Shown: positions 1 to 6,703, numbered from the stretch's first letter. The stretch: 10,332 nt of DNA from an uncultured Solirubrobacter sp. (GCA_937871635.1 CALMNS010000625.1:1-10332), one strand, 5' to 3'. The notes: a model not told the origin generated them from the sequence alone. Numbers and translations are program-made.

Positions 1-813
1 GCGCTGCGCAGCCCGCGGGTCGCCGCGGTCGCCGTCGTCGCGCTCCTGGCCGGGGCCGGCGCGGCGGCCGCCGCGGCTTGGCTGCAGATCTTCCGCACCG
101 AGCGGATCGCCCCGATCCGGGTCACCCAGGCGGACCTGATCAAGCTGCCCGACCTCTCCTCCTACGGCGAGCTCGACCTGATCAAGGTCTCCGAGGTTCG
201 CGAGGTCGACGACGCCGCCACCGCGGAGGCGAGAGCGGCGCTTCCCGCCCCTCGGGTGAGCAAGCTGCCCCGCGGCGTGACGGGATCACCCACCTTCCAG
301 GCCGGCGGTCAGGTGGTCGGGGTGTTCACCTTCTCGGCGAAGCGGGCCGCGGCGGTCGCCGCCGACAGCGGCGAGACGCTTCCGCCACCGCCGCCGGGCC
401 TCGACGGCAGCCGGTTCCGGCTGTCCGCCGGCCCGGGCCTGGCCATGGTCTGGTCCGAGTCCCGTGGGGTGCCGGCGATGATCGTGGCGCGCGCGGGCGC
501 GCCCACCGCGGAGTCCGCAGGCGTCCCGTTCGAGACCGCTCGCGACTATCTGCTCTCCCTGCCCATGCTGTCCGACGACGTCGCGGCGCAGCTGCGTCGG
601 TTCTCCGGCGACGGAACGACGCTGCCGCTTCCGGTGCCGTCCGAGGAGGTGGAGAGCTCGGACACGGACGTCGGCGGCACACCGGCCACCGTGCTCACCT
701 CCCGGGACGGCACGATGTCGGGCGTGGTCTGGGTGCGCGACGGCATCGTCAACGTGGTGGCCGGCTCGCTGAGCGAGGAGGAGGTGCTCTCCGTGGCCCG
801 GGGGCTGCGGTGA
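1..813 (+). CDS. Membrane-anchored extracytoplasmic protein, 5'-truncated (DUF4367/anti-sigma-like appearance)
   Basis: The frame is open from the first base to a TGA at 811-813, giving 270 visible residues; the true start lies outside the window. An Ala/Val-rich hydrophobic segment at visible residues 7-28 follows an Arg-containing stretch, so this is a single-pass membrane protein with its C-terminal ~240 residues outside the cytoplasm. The last ~35 residues read as alternating beta strands ending in a helix (a GVVWVRDGIVNVVAGSLSEEE pattern with a VRDG turn). This recalls DUF4367-type or anti-sigma-associated extracytoplasmic domains, but that resemblance is from memory. No catalytic motif or cysteine is visible. 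The stop codon overlaps the GTG start of the ABC ATPase, so the two are translationally coupled and this protein may be an accessory or sensor of the transporter. I do not recognise a specific gene. Confidence 0.75.
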   Translation, partial: ALRSPRVAAVAVVALLAGAGAAAAAAWLQIFRTERIAPIRVTQADLIKLPDLSSYGELDLIKVSEVREVDDAATAEARAALPAPRVSKLPRGVTGSPTFQAGGQVVGVFTFSAKRAAAVAADSGETLPPPPPGLDGSRFRLSAGPGLAMVWSESRGVPAMIVARAGAPTAESAGVPFETARDYLLSLPMLSDDVAAQLRRFSGDGTTLPLPVPSEEVESSDTDVGGTPATVLTSRDGTMSGVVWVRDGIVNVVAGSLSEEEVLSVARGLR

Positions 814-1784
814 TTGCGGGCCCGGCGCCTGCGGTCGCCGAGGAGCTGCTCGCCGCCCTGCCGCCCTCACCGGCGGTGTGGTGCTCGAGCCTGCGCAAGC
901 GATACAGGCGCCAGGTCGCGGTCGACGGCGTCTCGTTCACGGTGGGGCGGGGGGAGGTGGTGGGTCTGCTCGGGCCCAACGGCGCCGGCAAGACCACCGT
1001 CATCAAGATGCTGCTGGGTCTCGTCGGCCCCGATGCCGGGGACGTGCTGCTGCTCGGGCGACCGGCGCGGGACCCACGCGCGCGGACCCGCGTGGGGTAC
1101 CTGCCCGAGCTGTTCCGCTACCAGCCGTGGCTCACCGCCGCCGAGGTGCTCGCCCTGCACGTCCGGCTCACGGGCATCTCCGTGCCGGCCGAGGAGCCGC
1201 GCGAGTGTCTGGACGTGGTCGGCCTCGCCGACCGCGCCGGCGACCGCGTCGGCGACTTCTCGAAGGGGATGCAGCAGCGCCTCGGGCTGGCGGTTGCGCT
1301 GCTCGCGGGCCCCGAGCTCGTCATCCTCGACGAGCCGACGAGCGCCCTGGACCCGGTCGGGCGGGCCGACGTGCGCGATCTGCTGCTCTCACTCCGGGCC
1401 CGCGGAGTCGCGGTCCTGCTCAACTCGCACCTCATCGGTGAGGTCGAGCGGGTCTGCGACCGGGTCGTCATCCTCGACAAGGGCCGGGTCGCCGCCTCCG
1501 GCACCCTGGCCGAGCTGCTCGGCCGGCGCGACGTGCGGCTGCGCCTCGCTGGGGTGAGCCGGGCGGCGGAGGAGCTGCTCGCAGCAGCCGGCCCGCTCAC
1601 CCGCGACGGCGACTGGTTCACCGTCGGCCTGCCCGCCGACGAGGACGCCACCACGGTGCCGGCCCTGGTCGACGACCTCGTCGCCCTCGGGGTGCGCGTG
1701 CACGCGGTCGAGCCCGGGCGGATCAGCCTCGAGGAGCGCCTGCTCGGCATCCTCCGCGCCGGTCCGGGAGCCGACCCGCGATGA
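810..1784 (+). CDS. ABC transporter ATP-binding protein (ABC-2 type)
   Basis: The protein is a 324-residue cytoplasmic ATPase that would drive the permease encoded next. I chose the GTG at 810 because it overlaps the preceding stop as GTGA; the open frame extends further upstream but only through the other gene. Visible motifs are Walker A GPNGAGKT (residues 55-62), the Q-loop region with PE in place of Gln (GYLPE, 96-100), signature FSKGMQQR (150-157), Walker B LVILDEP (170-176), D-loop SALD (178-181) and H-loop His207. The ~115 residues after the nucleotide-binding fold form the C-terminal regulatory region usual in NatA/CcmA-like exporters of this class (COG1131). The stop overlaps the permease start as ATGA. 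The substrate cannot be read from the sequence. NosF-like copper-site roles are possible, but no nos genes are nearby. Confidence 0.93.
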   Translation: MIAGPAPAVAEELLAALPPSPAVWCSSLRKRYRRQVAVDGVSFTVGRGEVVGLLGPNGAGKTTVIKMLLGLVGPDAGDVLLLGRPARDPRARTRVGYLPELFRYQPWLTAAEVLALHVRLTGISVPAEEPRECLDVVGLADRAGDRVGDFSKGMQQRLGLAVALLAGPELVILDEPTSALDPVGRADVRDLLLSLRARGVAVLLNSHLIGEVERVCDRVVILDKGRVAASGTLAELLGRRDVRLRLAGVSRAAEELLAAAGPLTRDGDWFTVGLPADEDATTVPALVDDLVALGVRVHAVEPGRISLEERLLGILRAGPGADPR

Positions 1785-2632
1785 CGGTCCGGACCGTGCT
1801 CATCTTCGCCGCCCTCACCGTCCAGGAGGCCTCGCGGCGGCGGGTGCTCCGCTCGCTCGCCGGGCTGACGATCGTGCTGCTCGCGGTCAGCGCCTTCGGG
1901 TTCTCGCGCATCGACGCGGAGTTCGACGGCGAGCTCACCACCGGCGAGGCCCGCCTGGTGGCCTCCACGGTGCTCAACCTGGTGATGTTCGGGCTGAGCC
2001 TGATCGCCGCGCTCGGCACGGCGTTCCTCGCCGGTCCCGTCCTCGCCGGCGAGTTCGAGTCGGGGATGGCGCTGGCCGTCCTGGCCCGGCCAGTCCGCCG
2101 CTCGGCGGTGCTGGTGGGCAAGTGGCTGGGGCTCGTGGCGTTCGGCAGTGGCTTCATCACCCTCGCCGGTCTCGTCCAGTTCCTCGTCGTCTGGGCGACC
2201 GTCGGCTACTGGCCACCGGACCCGGTCGCCGGTCTGGCGCTGCTCGCGGCGCAGACGACGGTGCTGCTCACCCTGGGGCTGCTGCTGTCCACGGTCATCT
2301 CGCCGATGGCGTCCGGCATCGTGGCGGTCGGCCTCTTCGGCGCCACCTGGATCGCGGGCGTGGTCGGTTCGGTCGGCGCGGCCATCGGCAACGACGCCGT
2401 GGCCCGGGTCGGCGACGCGTCCCGGATGCTGCTGCCGACCGACGGCCTCTGGCGCGGCGCCATGAACGCCTTCCAGGACCCGGGCCTGCTGGCCACGCTC
2501 AGCGAGGAGTTCAACGCCCACCCGTTCCTGAGCCTGTCCCCGCTCACCGGCGCGTACCTCGCCTGGGCCATCCTCTGGATCGTCCTCGTGCTCGGGCTCG
2601 CCGGGATGGCCTTCCTGCGCCGTGACCTCTGA
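1781..2632 (+). CDS. ABC-2 type transporter permease, NosY-like
   Basis: This 283-residue integral membrane protein is the partner of the preceding ATPase. Hydrophobic segments lie at about residues 26-42, 62-86, 115-141, 148-172, 176-200 and 257-279, giving the six-helix layout of ABC-2 permeases. Between helices 2 and 3 is the family's typical cytoplasmic coupling stretch, GEFESGMALAVLARPVRRSA (90-109), where the GEFESG turn followed by a PVRR motif resembles NosY-type proteins. The ATG at 1781 overlaps the ATPase stop by 4 bp, so one permease and one ATPase are made from a coupled message and probably assemble as a 2+2 complex. The extracytoplasmic loop between helices 5 and 6 is long and amphipathic. 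The substrate is unknown. The gene ends the operon: no further co-oriented gene follows closely. Confidence 0.9.
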   Translation: MTVRTVLIFAALTVQEASRRRVLRSLAGLTIVLLAVSAFGFSRIDAEFDGELTTGEARLVASTVLNLVMFGLSLIAALGTAFLAGPVLAGEFESGMALAVLARPVRRSAVLVGKWLGLVAFGSGFITLAGLVQFLVVWATVGYWPPDPVAGLALLAAQTTVLLTLGLLLSTVISPMASGIVAVGLFGATWIAGVVGSVGAAIGNDAVARVGDASRMLLPTDGLWRGAMNAFQDPGLLATLSEEFNAHPFLSLSPLTGAYLAWAILWIVLVLGLAGMAFLRRDL

Positions 2633-2940
2633 GGAGGTTGTGGGTGGCGCAATGCCGCATCGGTCAAGGCAACCGTTGCTCGCCGGCGAGAATGTCGATT
2701 CCGCCGCTCCTCGTTCGTCTCCAACGCGGCCATCCCAGGAAGGAGGACGCGATGAGCCCATGCTGCAGATCCGTCACCGCGATCGAGCTGGCCACGAGGA
2801 TCCCGGCGGCCCGCGTGAGTCCGCAAAGGACGAGAAACGGCTCACGTTGTGCGGTCACGACGAAATCCCACTGTCTGGACCGTTGATCTCGTGATAAAAG
2901 GAACTTCTGGTCCCCACAACAGTTCGGAGGCCGATGTCTT
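2633..2940. other. 308-bp gap between permease and protease
   Basis: No gene of normal length is supported here. The stretch contains the doubtful small ORF at 2752-2886 and must carry the promoter of the protease, but I see no convincing -35/-10 pair and no strong hairpin terminator. A GAGGAGG run at 2631-2637 overlaps the end of the permease gene and has no well-placed start codon behind it. Base composition is less GC-rich than in the ABC operon, especially from about 2840 onward. Confidence 0.5.
2752..2886 (+). CDS. Possible small ORF (44 aa) behind a strong ribosome binding site
   Basis: An ATG at 2752 is preceded by GGAAGGAGG at 2738-2746, five bases upstream, the strongest Shine-Dalgarno match seen in the window. 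The encoded 44-residue peptide has four cysteines (a CC pair at 4-5, two more near the end), is basic and has no membrane helix or recognisable domain. Codon choice is not strongly GC-biased at third positions, so the frame may be the remains of a gene lost by frameshift or may be fortuitous. A second open frame through the same DNA (from an ATG at 2760) is no more convincing. Confidence 0.25.
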   Translation: MSPCCRSVTAIELATRIPAARVSPQRTRNGSRCAVTTKSHCLDR

Positions 2941-4233
2941 ATGCGCAGAACTCTGGCCAGCTTGGTGGCGCTCGTCTTCTTCGGCGTGCCGGTGAGCGCC
3001 CTGGCGCAAGCACCGGGGTTTGATACGCCCCCGTCGAACGCGTCCACTTCGGAGCCGACTCCAAGCGGCCAGGCCCAGCAGCAGGCGGGCGGCGCCACGT
3101 CGAGAGCGCAGCCCACACCTCCCGCCGGCGGCAAGGCCGGCGGCCAGGCGCCGGCCAAGACCAAGCCCAAGCGCACGCGGCGCTGCTCGACTCGAGGCCA
3201 GCGCCGAACCTGCCGGATCTCCGTCGGCGGCCGCCACGTGCGCACCTGCGTGCGGGCACGGAGGGGCGCCCGGGAGCGCTGCCGCGTCGTGCGCTCCAAG
3301 ACTCGGGTCCAGGCGTCTGCATCCGCAGCTTCCTCTTCGTTCTCACCTTCCGCGCTGTCCCGAGCCGGCGCGCAGAAGAGTCGTCTGCGCGCCGTGCTGC
3401 GCGACCCCAGGGTTCGCGCCCGCATCTCGACGGTCACGCAGCACGGCTATCAGGACAACGTGGTGCCCGCCGTGGGGCGCTTCTACTACCAGGCCTCCCA
3501 GGGCGAGAATCCGCTCAAGGCCTGGTGCTCGGGGACCTTGATTCTTCGCGGGGTGGTGCTCACCGCCGCCCACTGCCTGTATCAGAATACCTGGGATGAG
3601 CGCGTCACGGGGAAGAGGAGCTCGTCTCCCGCCGGCTACTTCGACATCCGGCAGATGAGTTTCACTCCGGGTCACACCATCAACGGTCAGGGCGGACCGG
3701 CGGGCAACTACGGCACGTGGGGCGTGGCCGACGCGTTCGTGTCCGAGGCCTACAAGGCCGACGAGGACGCCCAAGACTGGGCGCTGGTCCTCCTCGCGCC
3801 TCGGAACGGCGCCTACCCAGGTGACTCGACGGGCACCTTCGCGGCGCACGGGGGCGTCTCGCTCGGATTCAACGCTCCGTTGGTGAAGATGGGATACCCG
3901 GCGTCGGGCGCATTCGCGAAGGCCGAGTACTGGTACGGGTCGCGGCAGTACTACTGCTCGATCGCCTGGCAGCAGCGCCGGGTACCCGCCGGCGGGACCA
4001 TTTCCCCCAACGGATGGTACATGCTGGCAGAAGGCTGCCCCATGAACGGCGGTTCCAGCGGAGGCCCGGTGTTCGCCAAGTTCTCAGACGGCTCCTACGG
4101 CATCATCGGCGTCAACAACCGGGGCTCGGGGAGGACGTTGACAGACCCATTCGGCTTCCGGGGGATCAACCTGTGGTTCGATCAGACCGCGATCTCCTTC
4201 TTCAACAGCGTGATTCAGTACTGGAATCGCTGA
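2941..4233 (+). CDS. Secreted trypsin-like serine endopeptidase (S1/V8-like)
   Basis: The 430-residue protein should cleave proteins outside the cell. The ATG at 2941 has GGAGG at 2926-2930, ten bases upstream. A Sec signal peptide (residues 1 to about 22, ending SALA) is followed by a Gly/Pro/Gln/Lys-rich linker and an Arg-rich stretch with four cysteines at 82, 91, 103 and 114. The protease domain runs from about residue 155 to the end. The triad is visible: His211 in LTAAHC, Asp279 in QDWALVLL and Ser373 in GGSSGGP. Cys196-Cys212 fits the conserved disulphide around the catalytic His, and Cys339-Cys366 is a likely second one. A propeptide removed on activation would fit residues ~23-155. 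The gene stands alone, with convergent or distant neighbours, and its composition is slightly less GC-rich than the flanking operons. The natural substrate is unknown. Confidence 0.92.
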   Translation: MRRTLASLVALVFFGVPVSALAQAPGFDTPPSNASTSEPTPSGQAQQQAGGATSRAQPTPPAGGKAGGQAPAKTKPKRTRRCSTRGQRRTCRISVGGRHVRTCVRARRGARERCRVVRSKTRVQASASAASSSFSPSALSRAGAQKSRLRAVLRDPRVRARISTVTQHGYQDNVVPAVGRFYYQASQGENPLKAWCSGTLILRGVVLTAAHCLYQNTWDERVTGKRSSSPAGYFDIRQMSFTPGHTINGQGGPAGNYGTWGVADAFVSEAYKADEDAQDWALVLLAPRNGAYPGDSTGTFAAHGGVSLGFNAPLVKMGYPASGAFAKAEYWYGSRQYYCSIAWQQRRVPAGGTISPNGWYMLAEGCPMNGGSSGGPVFAKFSDGSYGIIGVNNRGSGRTLTDPFGFRGINLWFDQTAISFFNSVIQYWNR

Positions 4234-4311
4234 AGCACGACATGCCCACCGCCCGCCGTCAGGTCTTTAGTTTAGCTAGCGGCGCCTGTTATTGCATGGG
4301 TAGTCGCTCAG

Positions 4312-4452
4312 GTGATTAATCGGCAGCCTGGCTCGCGGCCGAATCGTTTGGTCAGTGTTGTCGTCGTTTCTGCGGTGGTCGTACTCATATGGTGGATGGT
4401 CCTGGTTGTGATAGCCATACGCGCCATCCCTGACGGTTACAACAGCTTCTGA
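4312..4452 (+). CDS. Possible small single-helix membrane peptide (46 aa)
   Basis: A frame open from 4276 to the TGA at 4450-4452 has its first plausible start at GTG 4312. The resulting 46-residue peptide has a polar, basic N-terminus (RQPGSRPNR), an unbroken hydrophobic core of about 22 residues containing a WW pair (VSVVVVSAVVVLIWWMVLVV), a short IAIRAI segment and a polar tail. This is the layout of a small bacterial membrane protein. Against it, the ribosome binding site is weak (GGGTAG) and the start is GTG. It lies between the convergent ends of the protease and MFS genes. A decayed 3' gene end is an alternative reading. Confidence 0.35.
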   Translation: MINRQPGSRPNRLVSVVVVSAVVVLIWWMVLVVIAIRAIPDGYNSF

Positions 4453-4464
4453 CCGGACGAATGA

Positions 4465-4484
4465 CACCAGTACATGTACTAGTG
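4465..4484. repeat. 20-bp near-perfect palindrome at the 3' end of the MFS gene
   Basis: The 12 bases AGTACATGTACT at 4469-4480 read identically on both strands. The symmetry extends to 4465-4484 with one mismatched pair (9 of 10 pairs match). It spans the stop codon of the MFS gene (4479-4481). There is no loop and no T-tract, so it does not look like an ordinary intrinsic terminator. A protein-binding site or chance are the alternatives. Confidence 0.45.
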
Positions 4485-5783
4485 GCTGCGGCCTCCCTTG
4501 ACGTCCTCCGGCACCTTGAGGAAGCTGACCAGGATGAATGCGAGGACATAGAGGGCGACAAAGGCCCATACCACGCCAACATTGCCACCCAAGGGCTTGA
4601 CGAGGGCCACGACCGCCGCTCCGGCGAAGGCGGCGCCTCCTGCGGCGGTGGTGTACATGGCGATGGCGGCGCCTTTGTGGTCGGGCGCGAGGGCGGGCAT
4701 GATCGCGCCCATCGGCACGAAGCCGGCGAGCATGATCCCGAAGAAGACCCCGGCGACGGTGGCCAGCACGAAGCCCCACGTCGAGCCCTCGGTCACCAGT
4801 TGAGGGACATACCACCAGGCGAGCAGGCCCAGGGCCGAGCCGGTGATGCCGAACCACTTGACGGTGCGTTGCCATCCCCACCGGTCGCCGATGGTGCCGA
4901 ACATGGCGTTGAAGAGGATGTTCCCCGCGTACACGGCGATGGTCATGATCAACCAGCGTTGCTGCCCCCAACCGAGTTCGGTCGCGATCACGGCGGGCAG
5001 GATGATGAACATGCCGAACTCGGGTGCGGTGTTGATCAGGCGGACCACGAAGCCCATGAAGATCTTGGGCCGGGTGAAGGCAAGCCGCAGACCACTGAAG
5101 ATCACCTCGCCGGAGCTCTCGTCCTTCGGAGCGAGCCGTGTCCGACCGCTGCGCTCCTTGACCCCCAGCCAGACGATCAGGAAGCCGAGCACGACCACGC
5201 CCGCGGACGTGGCCATCGTCCAGGTCTCGCCGGTGTAGCCGCCGCCGAACGTCGGGATGGTGATCACGGCGTAGAGCGTCCCCAGCGTCGGCAGACCGCC
5301 GGTGAACATGACGTAGAACCAGCCGACGGCGGCGCCGTTGCGCTTGCTGGGGACGACCTCGTTGATCCACACCAGGAACGAGAAGGCGAACAGCGGATAC
5401 CCGAAGCCGCGGAAGAAGTAGCTGATGAGCACCAACGGAGTGGAATCGAGACTCAAGCTGAACAGGAAGCAGGCTTGGAAGACGAGCCAGATAGCGACCC
5501 CGAGGGCCATTACGCGACGCGGCCCGAAGAGGTCCGACAACGCACCCGCCATATACGACGCGATGATCACCGCCACGCCGTACATCGCCACGATGGTCGG
5601 CACCACGTTCTCGTTGCCGAGCCCTTCCGCGATGTGAGGGGCCACGAAACCGGCCTCGACTCCGTGTCCGACCATGAACACCAGGACGCCGACGAAGCCC
5701 CAGCGCAACGAGTGCGGGACGCCCATCCTGTCCAGGCGGGTTTCGCCTTGTGCTGAGCTTGATGCAGCGGCGGACGAGTTCAT
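4479..5783 (-). CDS. MFS transporter, ribitol/arabinitol permease-like (RbtT/DalT/CsbX family)
   Basis: This 434-residue inner-membrane protein has the twelve hydrophobic helices of a major facilitator. The region just after the N-terminus (MGVPHSLRWGFVGVLVFMVG, starting at residue 20, followed by a GVEAGF turn) matches what I recall of the polyol permease group that includes RbtT, DalT and CsbX, which import sugar alcohols by proton symport. The MFS motif A is clear in loop 2-3 (GALSDLFGPRR, residues 80-90), and its second-half counterpart is GTIGDRWGWQR. The ATG at 5783-5781 is preceded by GGGAG nine bases away. A start at Met20 would also place the conserved region at the N-terminus, so residues 1-19 may be dispensable. 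No polyol dehydrogenase or kinase gene is adjacent, so the substrate is unproven. Confidence 0.88.
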   Translation of the reverse strand: MNSSAAASSSAQGETRLDRMGVPHSLRWGFVGVLVFMVGHGVEAGFVAPHIAEGLGNENVVPTIVAMYGVAVIIASYMAGALSDLFGPRRVMALGVAIWLVFQACFLFSLSLDSTPLVLISYFFRGFGYPLFAFSFLVWINEVVPSKRNGAAVGWFYVMFTGGLPTLGTLYAVITIPTFGGGYTGETWTMATSAGVVVLGFLIVWLGVKERSGRTRLAPKDESSGEVIFSGLRLAFTRPKIFMGFVVRLINTAPEFGMFIILPAVIATELGWGQQRWLIMTIAVYAGNILFNAMFGTIGDRWGWQRTVKWFGITGSALGLLAWWYVPQLVTEGSTWGFVLATVAGVFFGIMLAGFVPMGAIMPALAPDHKGAAIAMYTTAAGGAAFAGAAVVALVKPLGGNVGVVWAFVALYVLAFILVSFLKVPEDVKGGRSH

Positions 5784-5977
5784 AGCGAGGCGCTCCCATG
5801 GTCCTGAGAAGGGGGACGCCGAGCCTGATGCTCAAATGAGCGGAGGTCAGCGCATATGAGCCATGTCGTCCCCGCCATGGTGGTAGTTCAAGCCTTATCG
5901 TTCTCGAGCCCCGCCGACATGGCCTCGAACCCCGGCCTCGGCGGCCCAGCCGCAGCCCGTGACATCCGTACGTCGCA

Positions 5978-5994
5978 TGACACCGCGGGTGTCA
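5978..5994. repeat. Short perfect hairpin (7-bp arms, 3-base loop)
   Basis: TGACACC (5978-5984) and GGTGTCA (5988-5994) are perfect inverted copies around the loop GCG. It lies just beyond the end of the remnant frame in the minus-strand direction and could act as a weak terminator for transcription coming through the cupredoxin gene. There is no T-tract after it on either strand, so a terminator role is only a guess. Confidence 0.35.
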
Positions 5995-6016
5995 GCGGAT
6001 CGCGACGACTCCCGCG

Positions 6017-6235
6017 TCAGCGGGCCGCCAGGACGGCGAGCCCGATGGCGAGGAGGAGCGCCGCGAGCATGAGCCCGGCCACGATCCGTCGGCCGCGCCG
6101 GGACTCGGCGGCGACCTCGCCACCGCCGTAGAGGAGGCCGGTGATGGTGCAGCGGCCGCGGGCTCCACCCGCGACCGAGCCGACATCGCCGAAGGGCGCA
6201 GCGGCTCGGCACGCCTCAACGCCCGATAACCCCGC
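6017..6235 (-). pseudogene. C-terminal remnant of a small membrane protein
   Basis: Reading the minus strand, the frame is open from 6235 to a TGA at 6019-6017 (72 residues). No ATG or other well-placed start occurs near its beginning, and the frame is closed just upstream by a TAA (6238-6236) lying inside the dif-like site. The C-terminal part looks genuinely protein-coding: a charged stretch (AAESRRGRR) followed by a clean hydrophobic helix (IVAGLMLAALLLAIGLAVLA) and a final Arg. A polar segment with one cysteine precedes it. I read it as the tail of a membrane protein whose 5' part has been lost, plausibly by recombination. I do not recognise the parent family. Confidence 0.35.
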
Positions 6236-6246
6236 TTATGTGAACC
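6219..6246. other. dif-like / tyrosine-recombinase core-type site
   Basis: Two 11-bp arms, ACGCCCGATAA (6219-6229) and TTATGTGAACC (6236-6246), flank a 6-bp spacer CCCCGC. The inner arm ends, ATAA and TTAT, are inverted copies, which is the architecture of XerC/XerD dif sites (11-6-11). Against the E. coli dif arms, the right arm matches 8 of 11 bases of the XerD half and the left arm 5 of 11 of the XerC half. Whether it is the chromosomal dif, a site used by a mobile element, or chance cannot be decided here. Confidence 0.35.
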
Positions 6247-6262
6247 CACCGCTGAGGAGCTC

Positions 6263-6280
6263 AAGAGCTCGTAGACGCCG
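6263..6280. repeat. 18-bp direct repeat shared with the cupredoxin gene
   Basis: AAGAGCTCGTAGACGCCG occurs here and, identically, at 6351-6368, 88 bp away. The second copy lies within the cupredoxin coding region, where the minus strand encodes GVYELF just before the copper-binding cysteine. The copy here lies just beyond the cupredoxin stop and is not in an intact frame. An exact 18-mer recurring this close is unlikely by chance and points to a partial duplication or slippage event at the 3' end of the gene. Confidence 0.6.
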
Positions 6281-6292
6281 CCGCGGGGCCGC

Positions 6293-6703
6293 TCACCGCA
6301 CGGTGAGCTTGGCGGTCATGCCGGCCTGTTCGTGTCCCCCGACGGGACAAAAGAGCTCGTAGACGCCGGGCTCGAGTTCGACTTCGACGCTCGAGGTGCC
6401 GTCGCGGCCGACGGTCTCGCCGACGTCGTCGATGCCGTTGCCCCGCGCGCCGATGGCGTGCGGGATGTCCGAAGGGTTGGCCATCTCGATCGCGGCTCGA
6501 CCGGCCCGGGCCTCCAGCGCGTCGCGCTCGAAGCGCAGCGAGCCGTCGGCGGCGGCCTCGAGACGCACCGAGCTGCGCGGTCGTTCGTCCGCTCCACACG
6601 CGGCGAAGCCGAGGGCGAGGACGCCGAGGACGCCGAGGACGAGCGGCCGGAGCACTCGAGACCGACTGGTCTTCAGCGAGACGGTTGCTACTGTCCGAGA
6701 CAT
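6293..6703 (-). CDS. Cupredoxin lipoprotein (plastocyanin-like, type 1 copper)
   Basis: The 136-residue protein is a small blue-copper electron carrier predicted to be anchored outside the membrane. A hydrophobic signal segment (residues 17-35) ends in the lipobox LGFAAC, with Cys36 as lipidation site. The mature part is a single cupredoxin fold with the full type 1 ligand set: His82 (IPHAIGA), Cys119 (ELFCPV), His124 and Met129, in the C-x4-H-x4-M spacing of plastocyanins. The ATG at 6703 has no Shine-Dalgarno sequence, but a TAGCCT hexamer six bases upstream suggests a leaderless message. A GTG at 6655 (residue 17) would also give a complete lipoprotein signal. It is transcribed away from the multicopper oxidase gene and could donate electrons to it or accept them from it; that partnership is inferred from position. 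Confidence 0.9.
   Translation of the reverse strand: MSRTVATVSLKTSRSRVLRPLVLGVLGVLALGFAACGADERPRSSVRLEAAADGSLRFERDALEARAGRAAIEMANPSDIPHAIGARGNGIDDVGETVGRDGTSSVEVELEPGVYELFCPVGGHEQAGMTAKLTVR

Larger units (their letters stand above)
5784..6292. other. 509-bp gap with remnants, no intact gene
   Basis: The stretch lies between the MFS start and the cupredoxin stop. It should hold the MFS promoter, although I see no clear -35/-10 pair. It also contains a short hairpin (5978-5994), the direct repeat GTCAGCGG at 5991-5998 and 6016-6023, a minus-strand gene remnant (6017-6235), a dif-like site (6219-6246) and one copy of an 18-bp repeat (6263-6280). Frames that open from plain start codons here (for example 6264 to 5992 on the minus strand) give low-complexity Ser/Pro/Arg-rich products and are not credible genes. 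Confidence 0.6.

Noticed and set aside
78..809. Long upstream extension of the ABC ATPase frame
   Set aside because: The frame is open by GC-bias only; the product is Arg/Gly low-complexity and overlaps the real frame of the first gene. The ATPase fold begins after the GTG at 810.
1118..2761. 547-codon minus-strand open frame over the ABC genes
   Set aside because: Glu/Arg/Gly-rich composition without domains, antisense to two clear genes; a shadow of high-GC coding.
4276..5835. 519-codon minus-strand frame and 431-codon plus-strand frame over the MFS gene
   Set aside because: Both are low-complexity alternative frames; the 4479-5783 minus-strand frame has the membrane helices and MFS motifs.
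5992..6264. Minus-strand frame starting at TTG 6264
   Set aside because: Ser/Pro/Arg-rich product without any domain; a different frame of the same DNA gives the membrane-helix remnant, which looks more like real protein.
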